A stretch of 64,000 nt of DNA, taken from contig NZ_CP014517.1 in NCBI RefSeq assembly GCF_001577265.1, positions 4,004,501-4,068,500 on the forward strand, given 5' to 3'. Positions 29,794 to 38,777 of this stretch are shown here, one piece after another (position 1 is the stretch's first letter; every line of letters starts with the position of its first letter). The notes under the pieces are model-generated. The model was given only the letters and a program-made list of their open reading frames with translations. It ran no database searches and was not told the DNA's origin. Position numbers and translations under genes: made by a program. The stretch comes from Variovorax sp. PAMC 28711 (GTDB lineage Bacteria > Pseudomonadota > Gammaproteobacteria > Burkholderiales > Burkholderiaceae_C).

Positions 29794-30726
29794 CTAACCC
29801 GCTGTGGGGCCGTTTTTTCCGGCTTGCACCATGCGCATCGCAGATGCGATGAGCGCAGCGGTTTCGCTCATGTTGCTGGGCACGATCAACGTGGTCTTCG
29901 AATCCTGCGCCACCTTGCCGTAGGCATCGACGGCGCGCTCCGCCACCTTCAATTGCACGGCCTGCTCGCCGCCGGGTTGGCGGATCGCTGCGGCGACGCG
30001 TTCGATCGCAAACGCGGTGGCATCGGCCACAGCCGTGATGGCCGCGGCTTCGCCTTGTGCGTTGTTGATGGCCGCTTGCTTTTCGCCTTCGGAGCGGGCA
30101 ATGAATGCCTCACGCTCGCCGGTCGCGATGTTGATCTGTTCCTGACGTCGACCTTCGGACGCCGCAATGAGGGCGCGCTTGCCGCGCTCTGCGGTGATCT
30201 GCGCCTGCATGGCCAGCAGGATTTCTTTCGGTGGCGTCAGATCCTTGATTTCGTAGCGCAACACCTTCACGCCCCAGTTCAGCGCGGCCTCGTCGATCGC
30301 CGCGACAACCTGCGCATTGATGATGTCGCGCTCCTCGAAGGTCTTGTCGAGCTCGAGCTTGCCGACCACGCTGCGCAACGACGTCTGCGCCAGCTGCGTC
30401 ACTGCCATGATGTAGTTGGACGAACCGTAGCTCGCCCGCATCGGGTCGGTCACCTGGAAATACAGGATGCCGTCGACCTGCAGCTGCGTGTTGTCGCGCG
30501 TGATGCAGATCTGGCTGGGCACGTCGAGCGGGATTTCTTTCAGGCTGTGCTTGTAGGCCACCTTGTCGATGAACGGGATCAGGAAGTTGGCGCCGGGCGT
30601 CATCGTCCCGTGGTACTTGCCCAGACGCTCGCGCACCCAGGCGTTTTGTTGCGGAACGAACTTCACCGACTGACTGATGAAGATGATCGCGATGACGAGA
30701 ATCACGAAGGGGACTGCGAAATCCAT
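29794..30726 (-). CDS. SPFH/stomatin-like membrane protein (QmcA type)
   Basis: 310 residues from the ATG at 30726. One N-terminal membrane helix (DFAVPFVILVIAIIFISQS) is followed by the SPFH/band 7 domain (FVPQQNAWVRERLGKYH, PGANFLIPFIDKVAYKHSL, DNTQLQVDGILYFQVTDP). A long charged helix follows (GKRALIAASEGRRQEQ, EREAFIARSEGEKQAAINNA). These oligomers scaffold membrane microdomains and often work with NfeD proteins. The neighbouring nfeD-type gene starts upstream with a 26-bp gap, matching the conserved SPFH-NfeD pair. Protease partners seen elsewhere are not present. Confidence 0.9.
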   Translation of the reverse strand: MDFAVPFVILVIAIIFISQSVKFVPQQNAWVRERLGKYHGTMTPGANFLIPFIDKVAYKHSLKEIPLDVPSQICITRDNTQLQVDGILYFQVTDPMRASYGSSNYIMAVTQLAQTSLRSVVGKLELDKTFEERDIINAQVVAAIDEAALNWGVKVLRYEIKDLTPPKEILLAMQAQITAERGKRALIAASEGRRQEQINIATGEREAFIARSEGEKQAAINNAQGEAAAITAVADATAFAIERVAAAIRQPGGEQAVQLKVAERAVDAYGKVAQDSKTTLIVPSNMSETAALIASAMRMVQAGKNGPTAG

Positions 30727-30752
30727 GGTGCTGTTCTTTCTTGGGTTGTTCT

Positions 30753-31178
30753 TCAGATCTTGTCGAGTACCAGCCGGCTGCCGATGACTTCGACGACGCG
30801 GTGCTCTCCGGTGCTCGTGGTGCTGCCGGCACGCGGAACCACCGTCCATTGCGCGCCGCGATAGCGAACGGTGGCCGTGCCATCGACGTTCCACGCATCG
30901 ACGAACACCTTCTCGCCGACGTCGAGGTTCACATCGGGATTCGATCCGCTGGCCAGCGTGACCGGCCTGCTGCGTCGTATCCAGTGCCACACGATGACCG
31001 CGCTCACACCGACGAAGGCTGCAACGACCAGTTGCGTCGTCAAGCCTGCGCCGAGGTGCGCAGCGATGGCGGCGGAGGCAAAGCCTGCGCTCAGCAGCAG
31101 CAGGTAAACGGTGCCTGACAACAGTTCGAGGACGATCGCGCCGCCAGCGATCAGCCACCAGATGGTGGAATTGGCCAT
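30753..31178 (-). CDS. NfeD-family membrane protein (short form)
   Basis: 141 residues. Two to three TM helices lie in the first 75 residues (IWWLIAGGAIVLELLSG, QLVVAAFVGVSAVIVWHW). A small soluble OB-fold domain follows (LDVGEKVFVDAWNVDGTATVRYRGAQWTVV). This is the short YbbK/NfeD1b-like form without the ClpP-type protease domain. A GAGGAG-type ribosome site (AAAGAGGAGC) precedes the ATG at 31178. It is cotranscribed with the SPFH gene, as in the conserved pair, and diverges from the decarboxylase gene over 106 bp. Confidence 0.88.
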   Translation of the reverse strand: MANSTIWWLIAGGAIVLELLSGTVYLLLLSAGFASAAIAAHLGAGLTTQLVVAAFVGVSAVIVWHWIRRSRPVTLASGSNPDVNLDVGEKVFVDAWNVDGTATVRYRGAQWTVVPRAGSTTSTGEHRVVEVIGSRLVLDKI

Positions 31179-31284
31179 AAAAGCTCCTCTTTATCGTTTG
31201 ATCTGCATTCTCTGACATGCGGGCCGGCAACCGACTTCTGAATTCCTTACACTTCGCGGCTCTTTTCCCGTCCGGGCCACGCAC

Positions 31285-33576
31285 ATGAAATTTCGCTTTC
31301 CGATCGTCATCATCGACGAGGACTTCCGCGCCGAGAACACCTCGGGGCTGGGCATTCGCGCATTGGCGCAAGCCATCGAGAGCGAAGGCTTCGAGGTGCT
31401 CGGCGTCACGAGCTATGGCGACCTGAGCCAGTTCGCGCAGCAGCAAAGCCGGGCCAGTGCCTTCATCCTGTCGATCGACGACGAGGAATTCACGCCCGGG
31501 CCCGACCTCGATCCGGCCGTGCTCAACCTGCGCAGCTTCATCGAGCAGGTGCGCCGCAAGAACGCCGAGGTGCCGATCTACATCTACGGCGAGACGCGCA
31601 CCTCGCGCCACATCCCGAACGACATCCTGCGCGAACTGCATGGCTTCATCCACATGTTCGAGGACACGCCGGAGTTCGTGGCGCGCCACATCATCCGCGA
31701 GGCCAAGAGCTACCTCGAGGGCGTTCAGCCGCCGTTCTTCAAGGCGCTGATCGACTACGCGGAAGATGGCTCGTACTCGTGGCACTGCCCGGGTCACTCG
31801 GGTGGCGTGGCCTTTCTCAAGAGCCCGGTGGGCCAGATGTTCCACCAGTTCTTCGGCGAGAACATGCTGCGCGCCGACGTGTGCAATGCGGTGGAAGAAC
31901 TCGGTCAACTGCTCGACCACACCGGTCCGGTGGCGGCCAGCGAGCGCAATGCCGCACGCATCTTCAACGCCGACCACTGCTTCTTCGTGACCAACGGCAC
32001 CAGCACCAGCAACAAGATGGTGTGGCACCACACGGTGGCGCCCGACGACGTGGTGGTGGTCGACCGCAACTGCCACAAATCGATCCTGCACGCGATCATC
32101 ATGACCGGCGCGATTCCCGTCTTCATGAAGCCCACGCGCAACCATTTCGGCATCATCGGCCCGATCCCGCAGAGCGAGTTCGAGCAGAGCGCGATCAAGG
32201 CCAAGATCAAGGCCAACCCGTTGCTCGCGCATGTCGACCCCGACACCGTCAAGCCGCGCGTGATGACGCTCACCCAGTCGACCTACGACGGCGTGATCTA
32301 CAACACCGAGACCATCAAGAACATGCTCGACGGCTACGTCGACACGCTGCATTTCGACGAAGCCTGGTTGCCGCACGCGGCGTTCCACCCGTTCTACGGC
32401 GCCTACCACGCGATGGGCAAGCGCCGGGTGCGACCGAAGGAGGCGTTGGTGTTCGCCACGCAATCGACCCACAAGCTGCTGGCCGGCATCAGCCAGGCCA
32501 GCCACGTGCTGGTGCAGGACTCGCAGAACCGTGCGCTCGACCGCGACCTGTTCAACGAGGCCTACCTGATGCACTCGTCGACCAGCCCGCAGTACGCGAT
32601 CATCGCGAGCTGCGACGTGGCTGCCGCCATGATGGAACCGCCCGGCGGCACCGCATTGGTGGAAGAGTCCATCCTCGAAGCGCTCGACTTCCGCCGCGCC
32701 ATGCGCAAGGTCGAGGAAGAGTTCGGCAAGGACGAGTGGTGGTTCAAGGTCTGGGGCCCCGAGAAGCTGGTCGACGAAGGCATCGGTCGCGCCGAAGACT
32801 GGATCATGAAGGGCGAGAAGGAGGGCAAGCGCAAGACGAAGAAGTCGCCGCGCAACTGGCACGGCTTCGGTGACCTGGCCGACGGCTTCAACATGCTGGA
32901 CCCGATCAAGTCGACGATCGTGACGCCGGGCCTCGACCTGGAAGGCAACTTTGCAGAAACCGGCATTCCGGCCAGCGTGGTGACCAAGTTCCTCGCCGAG
33001 CACGGCGTGATCGTGGAGAAGACCGGGCTCTACAGCTTCTTCATCATGTTCACCATCGGCATCACCAAGGGCCGCTGGAACACGCTGCTCACGGCGCTGC
33101 AGCAGTTCAAGGACGACTACGCCCGTAACCAGCCGATGTGGCGCATCCTGCCGGAGTTCTGCCAGGTGCATCCCGGCTACGAGAAGCTCGGCCTGCGCGA
33201 CCTGTGCCAGCACATCCACAAGCTGTATGCGCGCTTCGACGTGGCGCGCCTCACCACCGAGATGTACCTGAGCGACCTCACGCCGGCGATGAAGCCGAGC
33301 GATGCCTTCGCGCACATCGCGCACCGCAAGACCGAGCGCGTGGACATCGATGAACTGGAAGGGCGCATCACGACCAGCCTGATCACGCCGTACCCGCCGG
33401 GCATTCCGCTGCTGATTCCGGGCGAGGTCTTCAACAAGAAGATCGTTGACTACCTGAAGTTCGCGCGCGAGTTCAACAAGGAATGCCCGGGCTTCGAGAC
33501 CGACATCCACGGTCTGGTGGCGAAGATCGACGAGACGGGCAAGAAGCGCTACTACGCCGACTGCGTGCGTCGCTGA
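31285..33576 (+). CDS. Arginine/lysine/ornithine decarboxylase, AdiA-type PLP enzyme
   Basis: 763 residues, the size of inducible AdiA/CadA/SpeF enzymes. An N-terminal receiver-like wing domain (about 1-125, IVIIDEDFRAENTSGLGI) is followed by the PLP fold I domain with HCPGHSGGVAF, a CFFVTNGTSTSNKM stretch and the Schiff-base lysine in ATQSTHKLLAG (Lys-397). A C-terminal domain includes ITPYPPGIPLLIPGE. The reaction removes CO2 from a basic amino acid, consuming protons or making polyamines. Arginine is favoured by overall length, but I cannot fix the substrate. No antiporter gene (AdiC/CadB) is adjacent, which argues against a classical acid-resistance cassette. Confidence 0.88.
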   Translation: MKFRFPIVIIDEDFRAENTSGLGIRALAQAIESEGFEVLGVTSYGDLSQFAQQQSRASAFILSIDDEEFTPGPDLDPAVLNLRSFIEQVRRKNAEVPIYIYGETRTSRHIPNDILRELHGFIHMFEDTPEFVARHIIREAKSYLEGVQPPFFKALIDYAEDGSYSWHCPGHSGGVAFLKSPVGQMFHQFFGENMLRADVCNAVEELGQLLDHTGPVAASERNAARIFNADHCFFVTNGTSTSNKMVWHHTVAPDDVVVVDRNCHKSILHAIIMTGAIPVFMKPTRNHFGIIGPIPQSEFEQSAIKAKIKANPLLAHVDPDTVKPRVMTLTQSTYDGVIYNTETIKNMLDGYVDTLHFDEAWLPHAAFHPFYGAYHAMGKRRVRPKEALVFATQSTHKLLAGISQASHVLVQDSQNRALDRDLFNEAYLMHSSTSPQYAIIASCDVAAAMMEPPGGTALVEESILEALDFRRAMRKVEEEFGKDEWWFKVWGPEKLVDEGIGRAEDWIMKGEKEGKRKTKKSPRNWHGFGDLADGFNMLDPIKSTIVTPGLDLEGNFAETGIPASVVTKFLAEHGVIVEKTGLYSFFIMFTIGITKGRWNTLLTALQQFKDDYARNQPMWRILPEFCQVHPGYEKLGLRDLCQHIHKLYARFDVARLTTEMYLSDLTPAMKPSDAFAHIAHRKTERVDIDELEGRITTSLITPYPPGIPLLIPGEVFNKKIVDYLKFAREFNKECPGFETDIHGLVAKIDETGKKRYYADCVRR

Positions 33577-33659
33577 ATCCATCTGCTGGATCGCTCCGTA
33601 TTGAATGGCAGTCGCCGCGCATTTTCGCGGCGGCTCCCTGCCAACCGAAGGAGCATTCC

Positions 33660-34220
33660 ATGCAGATCAAACTCAATCGCCTTGCCGCCGCGACCCTCGC
33701 CGTCGCACTCACCGCCGGCGCGTTCAGCGCGATGGCCAAGGACGTGATGGTGGGCGGCGCGCCGATGTCGCCGACCAAGGACATCATCGACAACGCCGTC
33801 AACTCCAAGGACCACACGACGCTGGTCGCCGCTGTCAAGGCCGCCGGCCTGGTCGACACGCTCAAGGGTCCCGGTCCGTTCACCGTGTTCGCACCGACCA
33901 ACAAGGCCTTCGCCGCATTGCCCGCCGGCACCGTCGACACGCTGCTCAAGCCGGAGAGCAAGGCCGCCCTGACCGGCGTGCTGACCTATCACGTGGTGTC
34001 GGGAAAGCTCGACGCGGCTGAACTCATGAAGGAAATCAAGGCCGGCAACGGCTCTGCCGAACTGAAGACGGTGGCCGGCGGCATGCTGGTTGCCAAGGCC
34101 AAGGGCAGCAAGATCACCCTGACCGATGAAAAGGGCGGCACCGCCACGGTGACCATCCCCAATGTGTACCAGTCGAACGGCGTGATCCACGTGGTCGACA
34201 AGGTGCTGCTGCCCAAGTAA
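33660..34220 (+). CDS. Secreted fasciclin (FAS1) domain protein
   Basis: 186 residues from the ATG at 33660, with AAGGAG 6 bp upstream. The signal peptide ends near SAMA-25. A single FAS1 domain (about 35-186) shows both family boxes: GPFTVFAPTNKAFAALP (H1) and NVYQSNGVIHVVDKVLLPK (H2 and C-terminus), plus the YH pair in LTYHVVSGKL. FAS1 proteins are adhesive or surface-associated; in bacteria their role is generally unknown. An 83-bp gap follows the decarboxylase and includes a weak GC hairpin without a T-run, so co-transcription is possible. It converges with the ligase gene. Confidence 0.9.
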   Translation: MQIKLNRLAAATLAVALTAGAFSAMAKDVMVGGAPMSPTKDIIDNAVNSKDHTTLVAAVKAAGLVDTLKGPGPFTVFAPTNKAFAALPAGTVDTLLKPESKAALTGVLTYHVVSGKLDAAELMKEIKAGNGSAELKTVAGGMLVAKAKGSKITLTDEKGGTATVTIPNVYQSNGVIHVVDKVLLPK

Positions 34221-34242
34221 GCCCCGACGCCCCGCAACCTTC

Positions 34243-35112
34243 TCAGGAGGGAATGTCGGGACGGACACGCAAGAAGCGCGCAAACCTCGGCAGACCGCCG
34301 GGGTTTGTGCCGTTGTAGCGGTAGGTGACCCAACTGCCGATGGCCGGCGGGTTGTTGCGTTCCGCATCGCTGAAGCCGCTGCCGAGCTTGAAGCGTCGGC
34401 CCTCCGGTGATTCCACCCACAGCGCGCCCATGCGGCCGTCGTGACGGCCCTTGCCGGGCACCATCGCCACCACGCGCGCTTCCGCGTCGTCGTACGGCTT
34501 GAACTTGAGGAGCGCAGCGCTTCGCTCGCCGCGGTACATGGAGTTGCCCCGGTGAAGCATCAGGCCTTCCCCGCCGAGCTTGACCGTCTTGTCGAGAAGC
34601 GCCTGCAGCTCGGCGTGCGACGTGGCGCGCTGTTGCGCGACGGGCAGCAGCCAGGGCGCGCTCGTGATCGGCAGCAGCTTGCGCAGTGCACTGAGTCGGG
34701 CGCTGAAATCGCCGGGCTGCGCGGGCAGGTCGAACACCATGAAGCGGATTTCGCGCCAGGCCGCATCGACTGGCGTCTGGCTGCGCACCGTCGACATCGC
34801 CTGCGTGAACTGGCCACGTCCGGCCCACAGTTCGCCGTCCATCGGCGTCGCCGGAAAACCGGCGGTGAACCAGGCCGGCGCGATGACCCGCTCGCCACCG
34901 CGCGTCCAGAGTTGCTTGCCGTCCCAATAGCCGCGAACGCCGTCGTATTTTTCGCTGACCCAGTAGTCGTCGAGCGACATGCCGCGCTGGTAGACGTCTG
35001 CCAGCATCAGCGCAGGTGCCGTTTCGCGCGCGAATGCGACGGGCGCCGTCGCGGCGGCCAGGGCCGCCAACAACCAGGATCTGCGGTTCAACACGGCGAG
35101 AGGGTTGCGCAA
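34243..35112 (-). CDS. Exported ATP-dependent DNA ligase, LigE type
   Basis: 289 residues. An N-terminal export signal is followed by a minimal ligase: nucleotidyltransferase domain (about 36-200) with motif I EKYDGVRGYWDG (nucleophile Lys-55), ATPMDGELWAG (motif III region), GGEGLMLH (motif IV) and ALLKFKPY (motif V). A small OB domain follows. LigE-type enzymes seal nicks in the periplasm or outside, with ATP supply unresolved. The signal (NRRSWLLAALAAATAPVAFA) has a twin-arginine flavour. The start is uncertain: TTG at 35112, or GTG at 35094. It begins 1 bp after the fabI stop. Confidence 0.88.
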   Translation of the reverse strand: MRNPLAVLNRRSWLLAALAAATAPVAFARETAPALMLADVYQRGMSLDDYWVSEKYDGVRGYWDGKQLWTRGGERVIAPAWFTAGFPATPMDGELWAGRGQFTQAMSTVRSQTPVDAAWREIRFMVFDLPAQPGDFSARLSALRKLLPITSAPWLLPVAQQRATSHAELQALLDKTVKLGGEGLMLHRGNSMYRGERSAALLKFKPYDDAEARVVAMVPGKGRHDGRMGALWVESPEGRRFKLGSGFSDAERNNPPAIGSWVTYRYNGTNPGGLPRFARFLRVRPDIPS

Positions 35113-35113
35113 A

Positions 35114-35905
35114 TCACGCAGCGTTTTCGGCGATGCCGCCCACCACGTTGCTGAAGCCGCCGTCGACGTACGTGATCTCGGCGGTCACACCGCTGGCGAG
35201 GTCGCTCAGCAGGAAAGCCGCGACGTTGCCGACCTCGTCGATCGTCACGTTGCGCCCGATCGGCGAGGCTTGTGCCACCGCCGACAGCATCTTGCCGAAG
35301 CCCTGGATGCCGCTCGCGGCGAGCGTCTTGATCGGGCCCGCGCTGATGCCGTTCACCCGCATTCCCTTCGGCCCCATCGAAGCGGCCATGTAGCGCACCG
35401 ACGCTTCGAGCGATGCCTTGGCCAGGCCCATCGTGTTGTAGTTGGGCAGCACGCGCAGCGCGCCGAGGTAGGTCAGCGTGAGCAGGGCCGACTTGTCGTT
35501 GAGATAGGGCAGGGCGGCCCGCGCCATCGCCGGGAAGCTGTAGGCGCTGATGTCGTGCGCGATCTTGAAACCTTCACGCGACAGGCCGTCGAGAAAATCG
35601 CCGGAGATGGCCTCGCGCGGTGCGAAGCCGATGCTGTGCACGAAGCCGTCGAACGTCGGCCAGGTCTTCGACAGATCGGTGAAGAGCCTTTCGATTTGCG
35701 CGTCGTCTCCCACATCGCAATCGAAGATGAGCTTGGAGCCGAAGTCGGCGGCAAACTCGGTCGTGCGGTCCCTGAAGCGCTCGCCGACATAGCTGAAAGC
35801 GAGTTCGGCGCCTTGCTGGTGACAGGCCTTGGCGATGCCGTAAGCGATCGAACGGTTGCTCAGCACGCCCGTGATCAGCAGTTTTTTGCCGGTGAGAAAG
35901 CCCAT
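35114..35905 (-). CDS. fabI: Enoyl-ACP reductase FabI (NADH)
   Basis: 263 residues from the ATG at 35905 ([19 protein letters not shown]), the standard FabI start and length. NAD binding is shown by [15 protein letters not shown]. The catalytic Tyr and Lys lie in [18 protein letters not shown]. The C-terminal segment [15 protein letters not shown] closes the fold. The enzyme reduces trans-2-enoyl-ACP in the last step of each fatty acid elongation round and is the triclosan target. It diverges from yejA over 37 bp, and the LigE gene follows on the same strand almost without a gap. Confidence 0.96.
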   Translation of the reverse strand: MGFLTGKKLLITGVLSNRSIAYGIAKACHQQGAELAFSYVGERFRDRTTEFAADFGSKLIFDCDVGDDAQIERLFTDLSKTWPTFDGFVHSIGFAPREAISGDFLDGLSREGFKIAHDISAYSFPAMARAALPYLNDKSALLTLTYLGALRVLPNYNTMGLAKASLEASVRYMAASMGPKGMRVNGISAGPIKTLAASGIQGFGKMLSAVAQASPIGRNVTIDEVGNVAAFLLSDLASGVTAEITYVDGGFSNVVGGIAENAA

Positions 35906-35942
35906 AAATTTGCCTCTGATGAATCTTGTGCAGAATTCTCGC

Positions 35943-37739
35943 ATGCGACGTTGGCTGCTCTGTGTGTTGACTTTCTTGGCGGCCCCGTCGTGGGGTGCGC
36001 ACGCTTACGCGCAGTTCGGCGACATCAAGTACCCCGAAGGTTTCACGCATTTCGCCTATGCCAATCCCGACGCGCCGAAGGGCGGCGAGTTGCGCATGGT
36101 GCCGCCGATCACCTCCACCAACTTCGACAAATTCAATCCATTCACGCTGAAGGGCACGGCGCCGGCGGGACTCGGGCCTCTCATGTTCGAGAGTCTCCTT
36201 GTCGGCAATTCGGAGGAGGCGACCACGGCCTACGGCCTGCTGGCCGAAGACGTTGCGGTCGCACCCGACATGCTCTCGGCCACGTTCCGCCTGCGCCCGG
36301 CCGCGCGCTTCAACGACGGCGCACCGGTGCTGGCGTCCGACGTGGTGTATTCGTTCGACACCCTGACCGGTAAATTGGCCGCGCCGCAATTTCGCACCAT
36401 CTACGCCGAAGTGAAGCGCGCGGTGGCAGTGGCCGAACGTACCGTGCGGTTCGATTTCGCCAGCCCGAACCGCGAGTTGCCGCTGGTGGTCGGCGGCATG
36501 GCGGTGTTCAGCCGCGCATGGGGCGGCGGCAAGCCGTTCGACCAGATCACGGGCGAGGTACCGATTGCTTCCGGCCCGTACAAGCCGGCAACCGCGCAAC
36601 TCGGGCGAGACGTCACGTATTTGCGCGACCCGAATTACTGGGGAGCCCAGCTGCCGGTGCGCAAGGGCCAGTACAACTTCGACCGGCTCGTCTTCAAGCT
36701 CTACCTGGATGAGACGGCGCGCTTCGAAGGCCTGAAGGCAGGCGAGTTCGACCTGATGCGCGAGTTCATTTCGCGCAACTGGGCGCGGCAGTATCAGGGC
36801 AAGGTCTTCGATTCGGGCCAGGTGAAGAAGCAAGTGTTCATTCACAACAATCCGGGCGATTTCCAGGGCTACGTCTTCAACCTGCGAAATCCCAAATTCC
36901 AGGACATTCGGGTGCGTCAGGCGATCGGCCTCGCGATGGATTTCGAGTGGCTGAACCGCCAGTTGTTCTATGGCCTGTACAAGCGCGTCGAAGGCTACTT
37001 CCCGAACAGCGACTTTCACGCATCCGGCACGCCGACGCCGGAGGAACTGGCATTGCTCGCGCCCTTGCGCAAGTCGCTGAGGCCGGAGGTTTTCGGGCCG
37101 GCGGTCGTTTCGTCGACCACTCTGCCACCATCGAGCCTGCGCGACAATTTGCGCCAGGCGAAGCAACTGCTCGGCCAAGCTGGCTGGACTTACCGGGACG
37201 GCGCGCTTCGCAATGCGAAGAACGAGCCCTTCGAGATCGAGATGCTCAACAACCAGCCCTCGTTGATCCGCGTCATCACGCCGCTGCAGACGTCGCTCGG
37301 GAAGCTCGGTATCCAGTTGCGCGTGCGTACCGTCGACGGTTCGCTGTACCAGCAGCGCATGGACAACTTCGAGTTCGAGATGACGTCGCTGCGGCTCCCC
37401 GGCAGCAACGCGCCGGGCGGCGAGATGTACGAGTTCTATGGCTCTAAGGCGGCGGTGACGAACGGCTCCGCCAATCTCTGGGGCATTTCCGATCCGGCGG
37501 TCGACGCCTTGCTGCAAAAGATCGTGCAAGCCACCACCCGACTCGAACTGACTGCCGCCATGCGCTCGCTCGACCGCGTGCTGTCCCACGGCTACTACTC
37601 CATTCCGCAGTGGACCAGCGACACGTTCCTGGTCGGCTACCGGCCGGCCGGCTTCGTGCTGCCGAAGGTGATCCCGCCGTACTACCAGCCCGACACCTGG
37701 GCGATGTCGACCTGGTGGGCGTCGCCCTCGAACAAGTAA
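35943..37739 (+). CDS. yejA: Peptide ABC transporter substrate-binding protein YejA
   Basis: 598 residues from the ATG at 35943, chosen because [18 protein letters not shown] is a good signal peptide; an in-frame ATG at 35919 would add eight residues. Family 5 solute-binding fold with [39 protein letters not shown] and [21 protein letters not shown], matching YejA. In enteric bacteria YejABEF imports peptides and the nucleotide-peptide antibiotic microcin C. yejB, yejE and yejF follow with gaps of 3 bp or overlaps, forming a complete operon. The substrate in this organism is unknown. Confidence 0.93.
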   Translation: MRRWLLCVLTFLAAPSWGAHAYAQFGDIKYPEGFTHFAYANPDAPKGGELRMVPPITSTNFDKFNPFTLKGTAPAGLGPLMFESLLVGNSEEATTAYGLLAEDVAVAPDMLSATFRLRPAARFNDGAPVLASDVVYSFDTLTGKLAAPQFRTIYAEVKRAVAVAERTVRFDFASPNRELPLVVGGMAVFSRAWGGGKPFDQITGEVPIASGPYKPATAQLGRDVTYLRDPNYWGAQLPVRKGQYNFDRLVFKLYLDETARFEGLKAGEFDLMREFISRNWARQYQGKVFDSGQVKKQVFIHNNPGDFQGYVFNLRNPKFQDIRVRQAIGLAMDFEWLNRQLFYGLYKRVEGYFPNSDFHASGTPTPEELALLAPLRKSLRPEVFGPAVVSSTTLPPSSLRDNLRQAKQLLGQAGWTYRDGALRNAKNEPFEIEMLNNQPSLIRVITPLQTSLGKLGIQLRVRTVDGSLYQQRMDNFEFEMTSLRLPGSNAPGGEMYEFYGSKAAVTNGSANLWGISDPAVDALLQKIVQATTRLELTAAMRSLDRVLSHGYYSIPQWTSDTFLVGYRPAGFVLPKVIPPYYQPDTWAMSTWWASPSNK

Positions 37740-37742
37740 GCC

Positions 37743-38777
37743 ATGGTCAGCTACATCCTCAAACGTCTGCTGCTGATGGTGCCCACGCTCTTCGGCGTGC
37801 TGCTGCTGACCTTCGTCGTGATCCAGTTCGTGCCAGGCGGCCCGGTGGAGCAGATGGTGTCGCAGTTGCAGGGACGCGATTCCGGCGGCGAACGTGCCGC
37901 CTCGAGCGGCTCGGGCTACCGCGGGCGCCAGGGGCTGGACCCGAAGCGCGTCGAGGAAATCCGGCAGCTCTATGGCTTCGACAAACCGCCGATCGAACGC
38001 TTCTGGCTGATGCTGAAGGCGTTCGCGCGCTTCGATCTCGGGCAGAGCTTCTACCAGCGCAAGGACGTGTGGCAGCTGGTCAAGGAAAAGATGCCGGTGT
38101 CGATCAGCCTCGGGCTCTGGACGTTCTTCATCAGCTACCTGATCGCCGTGCCGCTGGGCGTCGCCAAGGCGGTGCGCGCAGGGTCGCGCTTCGACTTCGC
38201 GACCACGCTGCTCGTCCTGGTCGGCTACGCCATCCCCGGCTTCGTGCTGGGCGTCGCGTTGCTGGTGGTGTTCGGTGGGCAGTTGCAATGGTTCCCGCTG
38301 CGCGGACTCACCTCGTCGAACTGGGAAGCAATGGGCTGGGGCGCCCGCATCGTCGACTACCTGTGGCACATCGCGCTGCCGATCACGGCGATGGTGCTGG
38401 GAAGTTTCGCGGTCACGGCCATGCTGACGAAGAACTCGTTTCTCGAGGAGATCAGAAAGCAGTACGTGCTCACCGCCCGCGCCAAGGGCCTGGCCGAACG
38501 CCAGGTGCTGTGGAAGCACGTGTTCCGCAACGCGCTCATCCCGATCATCACGGGCTTTCCGGCGGCGTTCATCGGCGCTTTCTTCACCGGCTCGCTGCTC
38601 ATCGAAACGTTGTTCTCGCTCGATGGTCTCGGCCTCCTGAGCTACGAGAGCGTGATCCGGCGCGACTACCCAGTAGTGCTGGGCACGCTCTATCTCTTCA
38701 CGCTGATCGGTCTCGTGACCAAGCTGATCAGCGATCTCTGCTACGTGTGGGTCGACCCGAGGGTGAAGTTTGACTAG
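37743..38777 (+). CDS. yejB: Peptide ABC transporter permease YejB
   Basis: 344 residues. A DppB-like permease with the N-terminal start SYILKRLLLMVPTLFGVLLL, a periplasmic loop containing RGRQGLDPKRVEEIRQLYGFDKPP (long for DppB, normal for YejB), six TM helices, and the EAA loop KQYVLTARAKGLAERQVLWKH that contacts the ATPase. It starts 3 bp after the yejA stop. The yejE start lies inside its last codons. Confidence 0.94.
   Translation: MVSYILKRLLLMVPTLFGVLLLTFVVIQFVPGGPVEQMVSQLQGRDSGGERAASSGSGYRGRQGLDPKRVEEIRQLYGFDKPPIERFWLMLKAFARFDLGQSFYQRKDVWQLVKEKMPVSISLGLWTFFISYLIAVPLGVAKAVRAGSRFDFATTLLVLVGYAIPGFVLGVALLVVFGGQLQWFPLRGLTSSNWEAMGWGARIVDYLWHIALPITAMVLGSFAVTAMLTKNSFLEEIRKQYVLTARAKGLAERQVLWKHVFRNALIPIITGFPAAFIGAFFTGSLLIETLFSLDGLGLLSYESVIRRDYPVVLGTLYLFTLIGLVTKLISDLCYVWVDPRVKFD

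Noticed and set aside
29794-33582. A 1262-codon open frame on the minus strand running antisense through the decarboxylase gene
   Set aside because: Only its last part is the SPFH protein. The rest mirrors the real decarboxylase codons and has the His/Arg/Val-rich composition of GC-rich antisense frames.
33610-33640. GC hairpin between the decarboxylase and fasciclin genes
   Set aside because: GCCGCG/CGCGGC arms are present, but no T-run follows on either strand, so I do not call a terminator.
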